Shown: positions 42,889 through 52,074, counted from the stretch's first letter. The stretch is DNA of 64,000 nucleotides from Myxococcales bacterium (GCA_016716835.1 JADJUW010000003.1:192370-256369), one strand, 5' to 3'. Translations and numbers: made by a program. Notes: a model not told the origin generated them from the letters alone.

Positions 42889-44411
42889 GCGGTGGCCGCG
42901 GCCAGCGACGCCGCCATCACGGCCGCCATGGCCATGATGGCGATTTGCGGGTTAACGCCGAGGTTGCCCGGGAAGACGCTTGAGTCGGCGATGTAGAGGC
43001 CTGGGGTTGTGTGGTGGCGAAAGTCGGGGCGCACGACGCTGGTGGCAGGATCGCTGCCCATGCGCGCGGTACCAAAGAGGTGCGTCATCGACATCGCGTA
43101 GGCTTTGGGATTCAGCGAGCCCTCGTCGGTGAGCTGCGCCATGCGGCGCGGATCGCTGACGACCGCATCAAAACCGGCGACCCCGGGATACACCTCGCGC
43201 GCCCCGGCGGCGAGCATTACCTCGCCCAGCCGACGCACGCCGAGGCGCACCTTGCGCACGTCGGCGTTAGTTAGCGAGTAGCGCACGCTGGCGCGCCCCG
43301 CGAGGCCACGGCGCACGCTGCCACGTGCCTCGGCATGAATGGCGGCCCCGGCCACCGCATAGCGGTTGAGCTCGGTGAGGCGGCGCGCGAAGGCCGGCCC
43401 GACGTCCGGGAGGCGGCTCGCCAAGATGGGCAGGTCAAAGCCAATCGCTTCGAGCTTGAGGCCTTCGTGGAGCCAGCCGGTGACTTCGTGGCCTTGCGTG
43501 GCGCCGCGGAAATTGTCGACGGGTTCGTCAAAGCGCGCGGTCAACGACACGCCGGGATGCGCCATCAGGCCGTGCCCAACCGCGCCGTGCGTTATGCCGG
43601 AGGCTTGCAAGATCATCGGAGTTTGGATCGCGCTCGCCGCGAGCACGACCGCATAACGTGCGCGCGCCTCGACCGCCGCGCCGGCCGCGGTGATGCCCTC
43701 GACGCCATACGCGCCGCGCGCATCGGTGAGCACGCGGGTAACGCGGATGCCGGCCATGAGGCGTGCGCCGTCACGAACGGCGTCTGGCAAAAACGTACGC
43801 TCCATGGAAAGCTTGGCGCCATTGGGGCAGCCTTGCAGACAACGGCCCGACCCCATGCAGCCCGTCACGTTGCGCGAGATCGGCCGATGCGCCACGCCGA
43901 GCGCCTCGGCGCCTCGCGCGAGCACGAGATTTTTCGCGCCCGCGATGGCAGGTGGCGTTGGCGCGACATGCAAGCGGCTCATGATCTCGGCTTGGGCGGC
44001 GGTCAGCGCCTCCCATGATAGCCCCTCGGCGAGCGCCGGATCGGCGGCCAGCCACGCGTCGTAGATCTCGCGCGGAAACGCCCAGCTGATCGCGCCGTTG
44101 ATGACCGAGGTGCCACCAACCACCTTGCCCTGCAGATATGGCATCGGGCTGCTGCCCATGGCGATCGAGGTGCCCATGTCGCGATACATCAGGCCCATCG
44201 CGCGCACCGCGCTGACGGGAAACTGCGCGGGCGTGACATGGGCGCCTTCCTCGAGCACGAGCACGTCGAGGCCCCCCGCCGCGAGGTTCCGCGCGACGGT
44301 GGCGCCGGCGGGGCCACTGCCCACGACGATGACCTCGCTCGCCAGCGTGAGGCGTCGTCGGACGTCGGCGCCGTCAAGCGCGATCAGCGCGTGGTGCGCT
44401 TCGCCGCTCAC
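42885..44411 (-). CDS. GMC-family FAD oxidoreductase (long-chain alcohol oxidase-like)
   Basis: 508 residues. FAD-binding motif VIVVGSGPAGATVARNLAAG (28-47), then QGKVVGGTSVINGAISWAFP, the GMC signature. A Cys-rich insert GCMGSGRCLQGCPNGAK resembles that of long-chain alcohol oxidases and related choline-dehydrogenase-like enzymes. C-terminal GMC pieces are LFGTARMGSDPATSVV and LYIADSSVFPGNLGVNPQIA with the catalytic His in SMTHLFGT. No signal or Tat motif is seen, so cytoplasmic. It overlaps the upstream gene by ATGA and belongs to an operon with a FadR-type regulator. The substrate is likely a hydrophobic alcohol or sterol, by inference. Confidence 0.9.
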   Translation of the reverse strand: MSGEAHHALIALDGADVRRRLTLASEVIVVGSGPAGATVARNLAAGGLDVLVLEEGAHVTPAQFPVSAVRAMGLMYRDMGTSIAMGSSPMPYLQGKVVGGTSVINGAISWAFPREIYDAWLAADPALAEGLSWEALTAAQAEIMSRLHVAPTPPAIAGAKNLVLARGAEALGVAHRPISRNVTGCMGSGRCLQGCPNGAKLSMERTFLPDAVRDGARLMAGIRVTRVLTDARGAYGVEGITAAGAAVEARARYAVVLAASAIQTPMILQASGITHGAVGHGLMAHPGVSLTARFDEPVDNFRGATQGHEVTGWLHEGLKLEAIGFDLPILASRLPDVGPAFARRLTELNRYAVAGAAIHAEARGSVRRGLAGRASVRYSLTNADVRKVRLGVRRLGEVMLAAGAREVYPGVAGFDAVVSDPRRMAQLTDEGSLNPKAYAMSMTHLFGTARMGSDPATSVVRPDFRHHTTPGLYIADSSVFPGNLGVNPQIAIMAMAAVMAASLAAATA

Positions 44412-45442
44412 GCGGTAAACCTTTCGCGAACCGCGGGGTCGTCGAAATAGCCAAAGCCGCCGAGCATCTTAAAGGTCGCTAGGAGCTGGCGCACGAGGTA
44501 GCGCTGATCCGCGGCCAGCACCTCAAGCAAGGCGATTTGCCGCGCAGGCGGCAGGCGCGCAAAGCGGTGATGAAAGCCCGCATAGCCTAGCGGCAAGGCA
44601 TTAAACGCGTGCAACATGGCGCGCAGCCCGGGGCCAAACGTCGGCGCCGTCGCGCCTGCCATGATCTCCCATACCGCCGGCGACACGTCACGTCGTGGTG
44701 GCAGGTCGGCGGTGGTCGTCGCGTAGATGGCGGTGAAGATCGCGTCGGCTAAGGCGCGCTCGTTGCCGGTCAAGGCGTTGAGACGGGTGGCGATCGACGT
44801 GGCATGCTTATCGCGCGCCGGGCTTGGTGAAGCTGCGCCAACGGCATCGGTGGCAAGCGCGCCGGCGATGCATGCCGGCACATAAGTCGTGCGATGTTCG
44901 CGCTGCAAGGCGAAATATGTCGGCGTCTCGACGCAGGCGCCGCCGATCACGGCGTAGCTCATCCCGATGAGGCATGTCGGATCACCTGGCGTGAGCGCGA
45001 CCAGCGGGTCTTTGATCGCGCGCATCGGCTCCCAGCGTGGATTGTAGGCGCTGCGCCCGTAGTCGATGATGAGCCCGCGATCGAGGCCTTGCGGCACGGC
45101 GACCCCACGCGGTTCGATCACCTCGTAGAACCAAACGCAGCGCGGCGCGCCGTTGTGCTCGATGGGCCTGCTCGCTGCAGCGAGGCCGTCTTGATGCAGG
45201 CGCACGTTCCAGCCGAGCAGCGCCCCGGTGATCGCATCGCGATGGAAGACTTTTTGAAAGGTCGACCACGTCAGCGTTTCGACAACCGTCGCCGCGCCCA
45301 GCACGGTGCCGCGGTAGGTCCAGCCGGCTAGCTGACTGGGCGCGATCGCATGGCCGTGCGAGATACGTCGGCGCAGCTCGCCACGGCTCGCGTGCCGCAA
45401 CGATGCGATGGCATCGGCGTGCAGCAAGGGCGCGCGCGTCAT
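44408..45442 (-). CDS. Unknown partner of the GMC oxidoreductase
   Basis: 344 residues. ATG 45442 overlaps the regulator's stop (ATGA), and its own stop overlaps the GMC start. The first ~180 residues form a beta-rich domain I do not recognise (AGWTYRGTVLGAATVVETLT, FHRDAITGALLGWNVRLHQD). The last ~130 are helical (NERALADAIFTAIYATTTAD; FHHRFARLPPARQIALLEVL) and resemble gluconate 2-dehydrogenase subunit 3-type partners often encoded next to GMC enzymes. A small accessory or partner subunit fused to a novel N-terminal domain is the best guess. Confidence 0.65.
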   Translation of the reverse strand: MTRAPLLHADAIASLRHASRGELRRRISHGHAIAPSQLAGWTYRGTVLGAATVVETLTWSTFQKVFHRDAITGALLGWNVRLHQDGLAAASRPIEHNGAPRCVWFYEVIEPRGVAVPQGLDRGLIIDYGRSAYNPRWEPMRAIKDPLVALTPGDPTCLIGMSYAVIGGACVETPTYFALQREHRTTYVPACIAGALATDAVGAASPSPARDKHATSIATRLNALTGNERALADAIFTAIYATTTADLPPRRDVSPAVWEIMAGATAPTFGPGLRAMLHAFNALPLGYAGFHHRFARLPPARQIALLEVLAADQRYLVRQLLATFKMLGGFGYFDDPAVRERFTA

Positions 45443-46158
45443 GATGGCGACCTGCTGGGCCCCCACTTGGCGAGGCGGCGAAGGGCGGCGCGGTCGGCGA
45501 TCTCGAGCGCGGTGCGCAAGCCGGCGCGCAGGGCCTCGTTCGGCGCGGACCCTTGGTGGCGTACGATCGCGAGGAGCGCGTCGTAGTTGCGCATGGCCTG
45601 CTTGCGATCGTGGTGTAGCGCGGCGGCAAGCGCGGGCTGCGCGCGATAGACCGCGGCGAGCGAATTAAACAGCAGCAGCATCGCAAAATTATCGGCGGCG
45701 ACGACGATCGCGCGTGAAATCTCGACGTCGCGTTCGATAAACGCGTCGAGCGCCGGCTCATGCCGCTGGCGATCGATCAGCGCGGCGAGGGTGGTTTGCC
45801 CCGCGGTGGAGAGTTTGCTCGCGGCCTTGAGCACGGTCTCAACCGCGAGCAGCCGTCGAAGCTCTAGAAAGGACGCCACCTTGGTGACGTCGCGGTGGAC
45901 GTCGATGTGCGCGAGCATGCCGAGATTGGCGTGCTGCGCCGGCGCAAGCACCCGCACGGCATCGCCTTGGCGGGCGCGCACCAGGCCCTCGGCCTCAAGC
46001 CGGGCGATGGCCGCGCGCAGGGTCAAGCGGCTGACGCCCAGCGTGCCGGCTAGTTGCCGCTCGGGTGGGAGCGCCTCTCCGGGCGCCGGGCGGCCGGCGA
46101 GAATGGCGGCGCGCAGGTTGGCCAGCGCGGCATCGACGGGACGGACGGACACGACCAT
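45439..46158 (-). CDS. GntR-family transcriptional regulator, FadR type
   Basis: 239 residues. N-terminal winged helix (AALANLRAAILAGRPAPGEA, then LPPERQLAGTLGVSRLTLRA, AIARLEAEGLV) followed by a helical FCD-type effector domain (FLELRRLLAVETVLKAASKL; DVEISRAIVVAADN). It probably represses its own operon with the GMC oxidoreductase, sensing an acyl or alcohol-derived ligand. A palindromic site (46159-46177) directly abuts its start codon, containing TGGT-N3-ACCA, the FadR-subfamily consensus. It overlaps the next gene by 4 bases. Confidence 0.9.
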   Translation of the reverse strand: MVVSVRPVDAALANLRAAILAGRPAPGEALPPERQLAGTLGVSRLTLRAAIARLEAEGLVRARQGDAVRVLAPAQHANLGMLAHIDVHRDVTKVASFLELRRLLAVETVLKAASKLSTAGQTTLAALIDRQRHEPALDAFIERDVEISRAIVVAADNFAMLLLFNSLAAVYRAQPALAAALHHDRKQAMRNYDALLAIVRHQGSAPNEALRAGLRTALEIADRAALRRLAKWGPSRSPS

Positions 46159-46177
46159 TGGTTTAATGGTTAAACCA
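46159..46177. promoter_or_regulatory. FadR-type operator next to the regulator start
   Basis: TGGTTTAATGGTTAAACCA is a perfect 8-base inverted repeat with a TGG centre, touching the regulator's ATG (46156-46158). Its right part, TGGTTAAACCA (46167-46177), matches TGGT-N3-ACCA of FadR-subfamily GntR regulators. The position implies autorepression. The rest of the gap to 46314 shows no other strong signal. Confidence 0.75.
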
Positions 46178-46314
46178 GTTTAGAAAGAAGATCAATCGGA
46201 AATTGCACCCCCGAACGCGCGTCATGTCGGACATTTTCGCCAGGGTGTGAACGCGGCTGCGGGCGCGCAGCGCCGAGCGGGTGGGAACAAGGCTACGCGT
46301 AGCTGGCACGGTTC

Positions 46315-47439
46315 ATGCTGATGTCGTCAGCCATGCAAGCTAATCGCAAACGACAGTCTTTGACTCACGCAACATCGGTCACACGGGGCTCGCGACGGGC
46401 GACTTGGTCCGCACGCGCAGGCCTAGCTATCGGCGTGGTCGCGCTGCAGGGCTGCGTCAGCGCCGGCGATCGCTACGCCAACGGCTGCCCTAACGACGAA
46501 GTGTGTTCACCAAGTACACCAGATGGTCTCCTGTTTAGCGGACCCGCACTTGGCGATACGATTCTCGATGGCACCATCCGACCTGTGGCCGACGGTGGAA
46601 CGAGTCATATCGAAATTTTGCTGCCAGGCGGCGGCTTCTTCAATCTGCCGTATCTCGCGTCGAGCAGCGGCGCGAGCCTGGTCGTGACGGGGCAGGATGG
46701 CGACGAGGTTGCCATCGAAGGCGCCGCGGTCGGCACGGCGTGGCTTCGGATTACCGACGACGCCAATGCGCTCTACGATCGAATCCAGATCGACACCGCC
46801 TTTCTCGCTGCCCTCGATATCTTGCCGGCGCTTGGCGAATCGCTGCCCAATGCCGGCGAGATCGCGTTGGCGCGCGGCGAACCGGCGAGCATCGTCGTTG
46901 GCTTGCGGAGCGCAACTGGCGAGCGCCTCATTGATGACTCGCTGGCGGTCATCGTCAATGGCGGCCCAACGACGGTCGCAACCGCGGCCTGGGACACCTT
47001 CACCGTCGACGCGGCCGGTGAAAGCGCGTCGCTAACCTTTTCCGCGGGCGTCAGTGACTATGTCGTCGACCTGCCAACTATCACTGCGCTCGAAGAAATC
47101 TTGCTTGCGGATGAGTACGAACTCAGTGACGGCTATTCTGAGGTCGTTTGCTTTGAGGGGCGCTTTGGCATTTACACCGTGCTAGGCGTGCCATGGGAAG
47201 TCAGCATCGATGGCATGCCACCTGTTGCGGCCATCGGCAATTGCATCTCGGTTGAGGCCACGGGGCCGACGGTGACGCTCGATGTAACCGGCCTCGACGC
47301 CAGCCAAACGTTTGTGCTGCCGGTGACGGCGGATGCTACCAAGCGCGCCTTCGCCAAGACCGCGCGGGCGCCAGCGACGGTCCTCGGCACCCAAGGCGAG
47401 CGCGCCGCCGCGGCGGCCAACGGCGCGCCGGTGCGCTAG
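46315..47439 (+). CDS. Large lipoprotein, unknown function
   Basis: 374 residues, with a lipoprotein signal in which the hydrophobic LAIGVVALQGC (Cys47) follows a long basic N terminus; an ATG at 46333 is a possible shorter start. The mature part is beta-rich with repeated modules (IEILLPGGGFFNLPYLASSS; ASLVVTGQDGDEVAIEGAAV; GTAWLRITDD), like tandem Ig-like or Big-type folds, plus two cysteines (EVVCFEGRF, GNCISVEA). Similar myxobacterial surface lipoproteins exist but I cannot name a family. It is not obviously linked to its neighbours. Confidence 0.7.
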   Translation: MLMSSAMQANRKRQSLTHATSVTRGSRRATWSARAGLAIGVVALQGCVSAGDRYANGCPNDEVCSPSTPDGLLFSGPALGDTILDGTIRPVADGGTSHIEILLPGGGFFNLPYLASSSGASLVVTGQDGDEVAIEGAAVGTAWLRITDDANALYDRIQIDTAFLAALDILPALGESLPNAGEIALARGEPASIVVGLRSATGERLIDDSLAVIVNGGPTTVATAAWDTFTVDAAGESASLTFSAGVSDYVVDLPTITALEEILLADEYELSDGYSEVVCFEGRFGIYTVLGVPWEVSIDGMPPVAAIGNCISVEATGPTVTLDVTGLDASQTFVLPVTADATKRAFAKTARAPATVLGTQGERAAAAANGAPVR

Positions 47440-47472
47440 GTCTCGTCTGTCTGGCGCGCCGCGACCGGCATA

Positions 47473-48603
47473 TCAGATCCATGTCGGGAGCTGCTGCAGA
47501 AAGTCTCCGGCCGGGCGGATCTCAACATCGTCGACGATCGAGGCCTTGCGACCGAGATACAAAATCGTACAAGCCGCCATCGGATACTCCTCGCGAAATG
47601 ACTTCAGGCCGTGGAAATCGGCGCCGCGCAAGGTATCGGTATGCTTGACCTCGATGGCGCGCAGCCCGTCGGCGCCATAGAGCACAAAATCAACCTCGTG
47701 GCCGGACGCCGTCCGCCAATAGTGCAACGTCGCGTCGCGCTGGGCATAGTCGATCGCCGCGCGCAGCTCCTGCATGACCAGGGTTTCGAGTGCTAGCCCG
47801 CCCAGCTCCGTGGTTGCATCGAGCGGCCCGCGCGGACGAATGGCCTGAAATACGCCGCAGTCAAAAAAATAGAACTTGGGAGCCTGCACGACGCGTCGCT
47901 TGGCGCGCTTGGTAAAAGCGGGCAGCCTAAGGCCGAGCATGAGATCTTCTAAGATGCCGACGTAATCTTCCACCATCTTGCGATTTACCGCCGCGTCGCG
48001 CGCGATGGCGCTGAGGTTCATGACGCTGCCTTGCGAAAATGAGAGCGTCTCGAGAAATCGCGCAAAGGCGGGCAGATTGCGGGTGAGGCCTTCCTGCTGC
48101 ACCTCCTCGCGCAGGTACGTGCTGACATAGCTTTTTAGAAAGCCCCTTGGGTCGGGCTCGGTATATGCTAAAGGCAATTGGCCAAACTGAAGCGAGTGCT
48201 TAAGCTGGAAGGCCTCGCCGAGCTCGCTGGCCGTGAGGGGGTGCATGGTTAGCGACAGGGCGCGTCCCGCCAGCAAATTGACGCCGCTGCGTCGCAGTTT
48301 CCTCGCACTCGATCCCGTCAACACAAAGGCGAGGCGTTTCCCCTCGATCAGCCGATGCACCTCGTTGAGCAGCTCGGGGACCCTCTGGATTTCGTCGATG
48401 ACGATGCGCTTGGTCTGCTTGGCGACATAGGCCTCTAGTCGTTTTGGGTTGGCCAGCAATTCGGCATAGGTCTCGCTATCGAGCAGATCGATGTAGGGCG
48501 CCTCTGGAAACCCAGCCCTCACCCAGCTGGATTTGCCGGTGCCTCGTGGCCCGAGCAAAAAAAAGCTCTTGGTCTGCGGCGGCGTAAGCGCCCTGTGAAA
48601 CAT
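47473..48603 (-). CDS. AAA+ ATPase with DUF4143 domain
   Basis: 376 residues. Walker A GPRGTGKSS (18-26), Walker B RIVIDEIQRVP (66-76), sensor VLTGSSARKLRRSGVNLLAG, then the DUF4143 C-terminal half (ALETLVMQELRAAIDYAQ; HYWRTASGHEVDFVLYGADG; LRAIEVKHTDTLRGADF), which looks like a degenerate PD-(D/E)xK fold. Proteins of this type are widespread, often horizontally mobile, with unclear function. Its start codon lies at the end of a strong inverted repeat (48602-48633), pointing to self-regulation. No paired gene is visible. Confidence 0.85.
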   Translation of the reverse strand: MFHRALTPPQTKSFFLLGPRGTGKSSWVRAGFPEAPYIDLLDSETYAELLANPKRLEAYVAKQTKRIVIDEIQRVPELLNEVHRLIEGKRLAFVLTGSSARKLRRSGVNLLAGRALSLTMHPLTASELGEAFQLKHSLQFGQLPLAYTEPDPRGFLKSYVSTYLREEVQQEGLTRNLPAFARFLETLSFSQGSVMNLSAIARDAAVNRKMVEDYVGILEDLMLGLRLPAFTKRAKRRVVQAPKFYFFDCGVFQAIRPRGPLDATTELGGLALETLVMQELRAAIDYAQRDATLHYWRTASGHEVDFVLYGADGLRAIEVKHTDTLRGADFHGLKSFREEYPMAACTILYLGRKASIVDDVEIRPAGDFLQQLPTWI

Positions 48604-48633
48604 AACTCCAAATTACATGCAAATTGGAGTTAT
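48602..48633. promoter_or_regulatory. Inverted repeat overlapping the DUF4143 gene start
   Basis: ATAACTCCAA (48602-48611) and TTGGAGTTAT (48624-48633) are perfect 10-base arms around a 12-base loop that is nearly symmetric too. On the minus-strand message the inner arm contains GGAG and runs into the AUG (48601-48603), so RNA folding would hide the start and any ribosome site. As DNA it is a classic dimer operator. Either way it points to autoregulation. Confidence 0.65.
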
Positions 48634-48750
48634 AGCTACCATGATATAAAACATGATTAAATTCAGATATTTGAATTTCCAATAGCTGGGAGGAACCAAG
48701 CTTTTGGCACTATTTGCACAAATAGTGGGCAGTTCAGCGGCACCAGTACC

Positions 48751-49314
48751 TCACTTGGCAAGCATGGTTTTCTTGGCGAGCTCGTATTCTTCCTTTCTGA
48801 CTTCCTGAAAGGTTTCTTCAAAAAAAACTTCGATGCCTTGTCCGGCATACGTTTTGGTTACGCGTAGCCCATCCGTTGTCAACGAGTCCTTAGAGGTCAC
48901 GAGTCCGCCGTCCGGCATGGTGGAGGTCGATTCCCAAGACGTCCATTGCCATGGCGCTCCTGAAAGAGTTCCCTTGCCTTCAAAGGCACCTGACGCTTCG
49001 GTCATCGTAAACGTGGCGCCATTGACGGCCATCACCACCACATAAACGCTAGCCTTTCCCGAGCGTCCATCTTCACTAACGACCTCCTCTGTAATTGTCG
49101 AACTGCTGGGGTCGAGCGTGCGCTTGGCTAAAACCTTGGTTTCCCCAACGTGCCGACCGCCCATCGTCATGATCGATGTGCCCGCGTAGTAGTGGTCGCT
49201 GGGCACATCCGCCGATGCGGTCGGTCGTGGCGCTGCCGGCGCGGACGTATGACCACTTCGACAACTAGCAATCGCTACAAACGCCAAAACAAGAGAGAGC
49301 CTAAAGATTCGCAT
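48751..49314 (-). CDS. Putative lipoprotein, unknown function
   Basis: 187 residues from ATG 49314, where a lipoprotein signal begins (LSLVLAFVAIASC, Cys18). The mature part starts Ser/Pro/Ala-rich, then a beta-rich domain (YYAGTSIMTMGGRHVGETKV; STITEEVVSEDGRSGKASVY; TFTMTEASGAFEGKGTLSGA) reminiscent of DUF1579-like calycins. Lower GC than its neighbours, as is 48604-48750 upstream of the DUF4143 gene, which otherwise holds nothing recognisable. Function unknown. Confidence 0.65.
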   Translation of the reverse strand: MRIFRLSLVLAFVAIASCRSGHTSAPAAPRPTASADVPSDHYYAGTSIMTMGGRHVGETKVLAKRTLDPSSSTITEEVVSEDGRSGKASVYVVVMAVNGATFTMTEASGAFEGKGTLSGAPWQWTSWESTSTMPDGGLVTSKDSLTTDGLRVTKTYAGQGIEVFFEETFQEVRKEEYELAKKTMLAK

Positions 49315-49367
49315 GGTGCATTGCAGCATGCACGCCAACCACTTAGCAAGTACCTAAGCGCCCGCGA

Positions 49368-50162
49368 TCAGCCAAACTTGCCGGTGATGTAGTCTTCGGT
49401 GCGGCGGTCTTTCGGCGAGGTGAACATCTGCCCGGTGTGGCCAAATTCAACCAACTCGCCGCTGAGAAAAAACGCGGTGCGATGCGAGACGCGCGTCGCC
49501 TGCTGCAAGTTGTGCGTCACGATGACGATGGTGTAGCTGTGGCGCAGCTCGTGCAGCAAGTCTTCGATGCGCGCGGTGGCAATCGGGTCGAGCGCGGAGC
49601 ACGGCTCGTCCATCAAGATGACTTCCGGATCCACCGCCAAGGTGCGCGCGATGCAGAGCCGCTGCTGCTGGCCGCCTGAGAGGCTGGTGCCCGGCTTGTC
49701 GAGGATGTCTTTGACTTCGTCCCACAGCGCCGCCTGGGTGAGCGCGCGCTGCACGATGTCCGAGGCATGCGCGCGGTCGAGGCGTGCCGTCATGACCAGG
49801 CCCGACAACACGTTTTCGCGAATGGTCATGTTGGGAAATGGGTTCGGCTTTTGAAACACCATGCCGACGCGGCGGCGCAAGAGCACGGGGTCGACCTTGG
49901 GGTCGTAGACATTGTCGCTATCGAGCAGCACGGTGCCACTGCTGCGCGCGCTGGCGATCAGCTCGTGCATGCGGTTGAGGCAGCGCACGAACGTCGACTT
50001 GCCGCAGCCTGAGGGGCCAATAATCGCGGTGACGGTGTTTTGCGGAATGTCGAGCGTGACGCCCTTGACCACCTCGTTGGTGCCAAAGAAGGCACGCAGC
50101 TCGCGCACCGAAAACTTGGCGGGGTTGGTGGCCTGGGCGGCGGCTTGTTGGGCTAGCGGCAT
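49368..50162 (-). CDS. pstB: Phosphate ABC transporter ATP-binding protein
   Basis: 264 residues, cytoplasmic ATPase of the high-affinity phosphate importer. Walker A IIGPSGCGKSTFVRCLNRMH, Q-loop GMVFQKPNPFPNMTIRENV, signature LSGGQQQRLCIARTLA, Walker B VILMDEPCSALDP, H-loop VIVTHNLQQ: all Pst-specific forms. It begins 2 bases after pstA ends, as the last visible gene of the leftward pstSCAB run. phoU, which usually follows pstB, is not present; an unrelated lipoprotein gene comes next. Confidence 0.95.
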   Translation of the reverse strand: MPLAQQAAAQATNPAKFSVRELRAFFGTNEVVKGVTLDIPQNTVTAIIGPSGCGKSTFVRCLNRMHELIASARSSGTVLLDSDNVYDPKVDPVLLRRRVGMVFQKPNPFPNMTIRENVLSGLVMTARLDRAHASDIVQRALTQAALWDEVKDILDKPGTSLSGGQQQRLCIARTLAVDPEVILMDEPCSALDPIATARIEDLLHELRHSYTIVIVTHNLQQATRVSHRTAFFLSGELVEFGHTGQMFTSPKDRRTEDYITGKFG

Positions 50163-50164
50163 GG

Positions 50165-51115
50165 TTAGATTCGCCTTTGGTAGCGGTTGCGCAGCATGAT
50201 CGCCGCGGAGTTGAGGATGAGCAGCGTCGTCATCAGCACGATGATCGCGGCGGCGGCGTTCACCATGTATTCATGCTTGGCATTCGCGGTCCACACATAG
50301 ACTTGCATCGGCAGCGCGGTGAAATCGGAGTCAATGCCGTCGGGGATGCCGGTCATAAAGGTTGCCGCGCCGACCACCACGAGCGGCGCGGTCTCGCCAA
50401 TGGCGCGCGACGTGGCCAAGATCGCACCGGTTAGGATGCCAGGTAGCGCCTGCGGCAACACGACCTTGCGCACCATTTGCCAGCGGGTTGCGCCAAGGCC
50501 GAGCGCGGCCTCGCGCAGGCTGTCGGGTACCGTGCGCAACGCCTCGCGCGCCGAGACAATGACAACCGGCAGCACGAGCAGCGAAAGCGTCAGGGCGCCG
50601 GCAATGACCACCTCGCCGAGGCCAAATGCCCGCACAAACAATGCCAGGCCGAGCAGGCCGTAAATTACTGAGGGCACGCCAGCCAGGTTGGCGATCGCCA
50701 CCTCGATCACGCCCGCTATGCGCGAGCGCTTCCCGTATTCTTCGAGGTAAACCGCGGCGCCGACGCCCAGCGGCAATGAGATCACAGAGGTGAGGATCAT
50801 CAACCATAGGGTGCCAACGAGCGGTGGCAAGATGCCGGCGCGCCCGGGACGCATCGAGTCGGTGTTGGAAAAAAATGACCAGTCGATGCGCCCCAGGCCC
50901 GTCGCGACGACATCGCCAATGAGCCATGCAAGCACGAGCAGTGGCACGAACACCGCCGTGGCGCAGGCGGCGCGAAACACCGTCTCGGCGAGCTTGCCAG
51001 GGCGCTTGGATGTGATGGGCACGTGTGCCGCGCCCGCGCTCGGCGGTGAACTGGGCAGCGGCGGATGAGAGATCCGTACGATGTGGCGTTGGGTGATTGG
51101 CGCGGCCGGCTCCAT
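50165..51115 (-). CDS. pstA: Phosphate ABC transporter permease
   Basis: 316 residues. ATG 51115 is chosen because it lies 2 bases after the pstC stop; a longer frame runs up into pstC but is coding in another frame there. Six membrane spans, with a cytoplasmic N-terminal tail and PstA-type EAA loop (REALRTVPDSLREAALGLGA, TRWQMVRKVVLPQALPGI). The opening GILPPLVGTLWLMILTSVIS and GVPSVIYGLLGLALFVRAFG are family hallmarks. Forms the channel with PstC. Confidence 0.94.
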   Translation of the reverse strand: MEPAAPITQRHIVRISHPPLPSSPPSAGAAHVPITSKRPGKLAETVFRAACATAVFVPLLVLAWLIGDVVATGLGRIDWSFFSNTDSMRPGRAGILPPLVGTLWLMILTSVISLPLGVGAAVYLEEYGKRSRIAGVIEVAIANLAGVPSVIYGLLGLALFVRAFGLGEVVIAGALTLSLLVLPVVIVSAREALRTVPDSLREAALGLGATRWQMVRKVVLPQALPGILTGAILATSRAIGETAPLVVVGAATFMTGIPDGIDSDFTALPMQVYVWTANAKHEYMVNAAAAIIVLMTTLLILNSAAIMLRNRYQRRI

Positions 51116-51117
51116 GG

Positions 51118-52074
51118 CTACAGCCCTCCTTGGGTGCGCCGTTTGCGCGACAGGCGATAGCTGGTGAGGTTCATCACCAGCGTAAACAAGAACAGGCAGG
51201 CGCCGACGACGAATAGGGTTTTGTACTCCACCGATCCCGTCGGCACGTCGCCGGTCGAGATGCGAACTATATAGGCGGCCATGGTTTCGACGGGCCCACG
51301 TGGATCCAGCGTGGCCTTGGCGCTCTGGCCGGCGGCGACCGCGACGATCATGGTCTCGCCTACCGCACGCGAAATCGCCAGCGTCGTGGCGGCGGCGATG
51401 CCCGACCATGCGGTTGGCACGACGACGCGCGTGATCGTCGGCAGCTTGCTGGCGCCCAGTCCGTACGACGCCTCACGCAGGTGGTTGGGCACCGCGTAGA
51501 TCGCGTCCTCCGCAAGCGAGGAGATCATGGGGATGATCATGATGCCCATGACCAGGCCCGGGCCCAGGGCGTTGAAGCCCGCGATCTGCGGGAACATGCC
51601 GCGCAGCCAGGGCGTGATCACCGTGAGCGCAAAAAAGCCATAGACAATAGTGGGCACGCCCGCAAGCAGCTCGAGGGCGGGCTTGAGCATGCGCCGTGCG
51701 CGTGGGCTGGCATACTCGCTGAGATAGATCGCCGCCATGAGGCCAAACGGCAAGGCCACGCCAATCGCGATCGCCGAGGTAAGCGCCGTGCCCGCCACCA
51801 GCGCCCAAATGCCGAAATGCGCCGTATGGGGCGTCCACACCAGCTCGCCCAAGAACTTGCTGACCGGCACCTCCGTAAAAAAATCGACGGCTTCGAAGGC
51901 TAAGACGATGACGATTCCGATGGTGACGAAAATCGAAAGCACCGCGCAGGCGATGAGCACGATCTCCATCGCGCGTTCGAGGCGTCGCGGTATGCGGATG
52001 AGGCCTCGCAGGCCGCGGCTAGTTGTGGCGGCTTGGGACGCGCCTGCTTCGGGGGTGGCGAGTGCTGGCGGCAT
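51118..52074 (-). CDS. pstC: Phosphate ABC transporter permease
   Basis: 318 residues, with six predicted membrane spans. Hallmarks: FGIWALVAGTALTSAIAIGV, LKPALELLAGVPTIVYGFFA, IIPMISSLAEDAIYAVPNHL and REASYGLGASKLPTITRVVV (EAA loop). Pairs with PstA in the inner membrane. One base separates it from pstS (52076). Confidence 0.95.
   Translation of the reverse strand: MPPALATPEAGASQAATTSRGLRGLIRIPRRLERAMEIVLIACAVLSIFVTIGIVIVLAFEAVDFFTEVPVSKFLGELVWTPHTAHFGIWALVAGTALTSAIAIGVALPFGLMAAIYLSEYASPRARRMLKPALELLAGVPTIVYGFFALTVITPWLRGMFPQIAGFNALGPGLVMGIMIIPMISSLAEDAIYAVPNHLREASYGLGASKLPTITRVVVPTAWSGIAAATTLAISRAVGETMIVAVAAGQSAKATLDPRGPVETMAAYIVRISTGDVPTGSVEYKTLFVVGACLFLFTLVMNLTSYRLSRKRRTQGGL

Noticed and set aside
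43335..44018. 227-codon plus-strand frame
   Set aside because: Antisense of the GMC oxidoreductase, with no motif.
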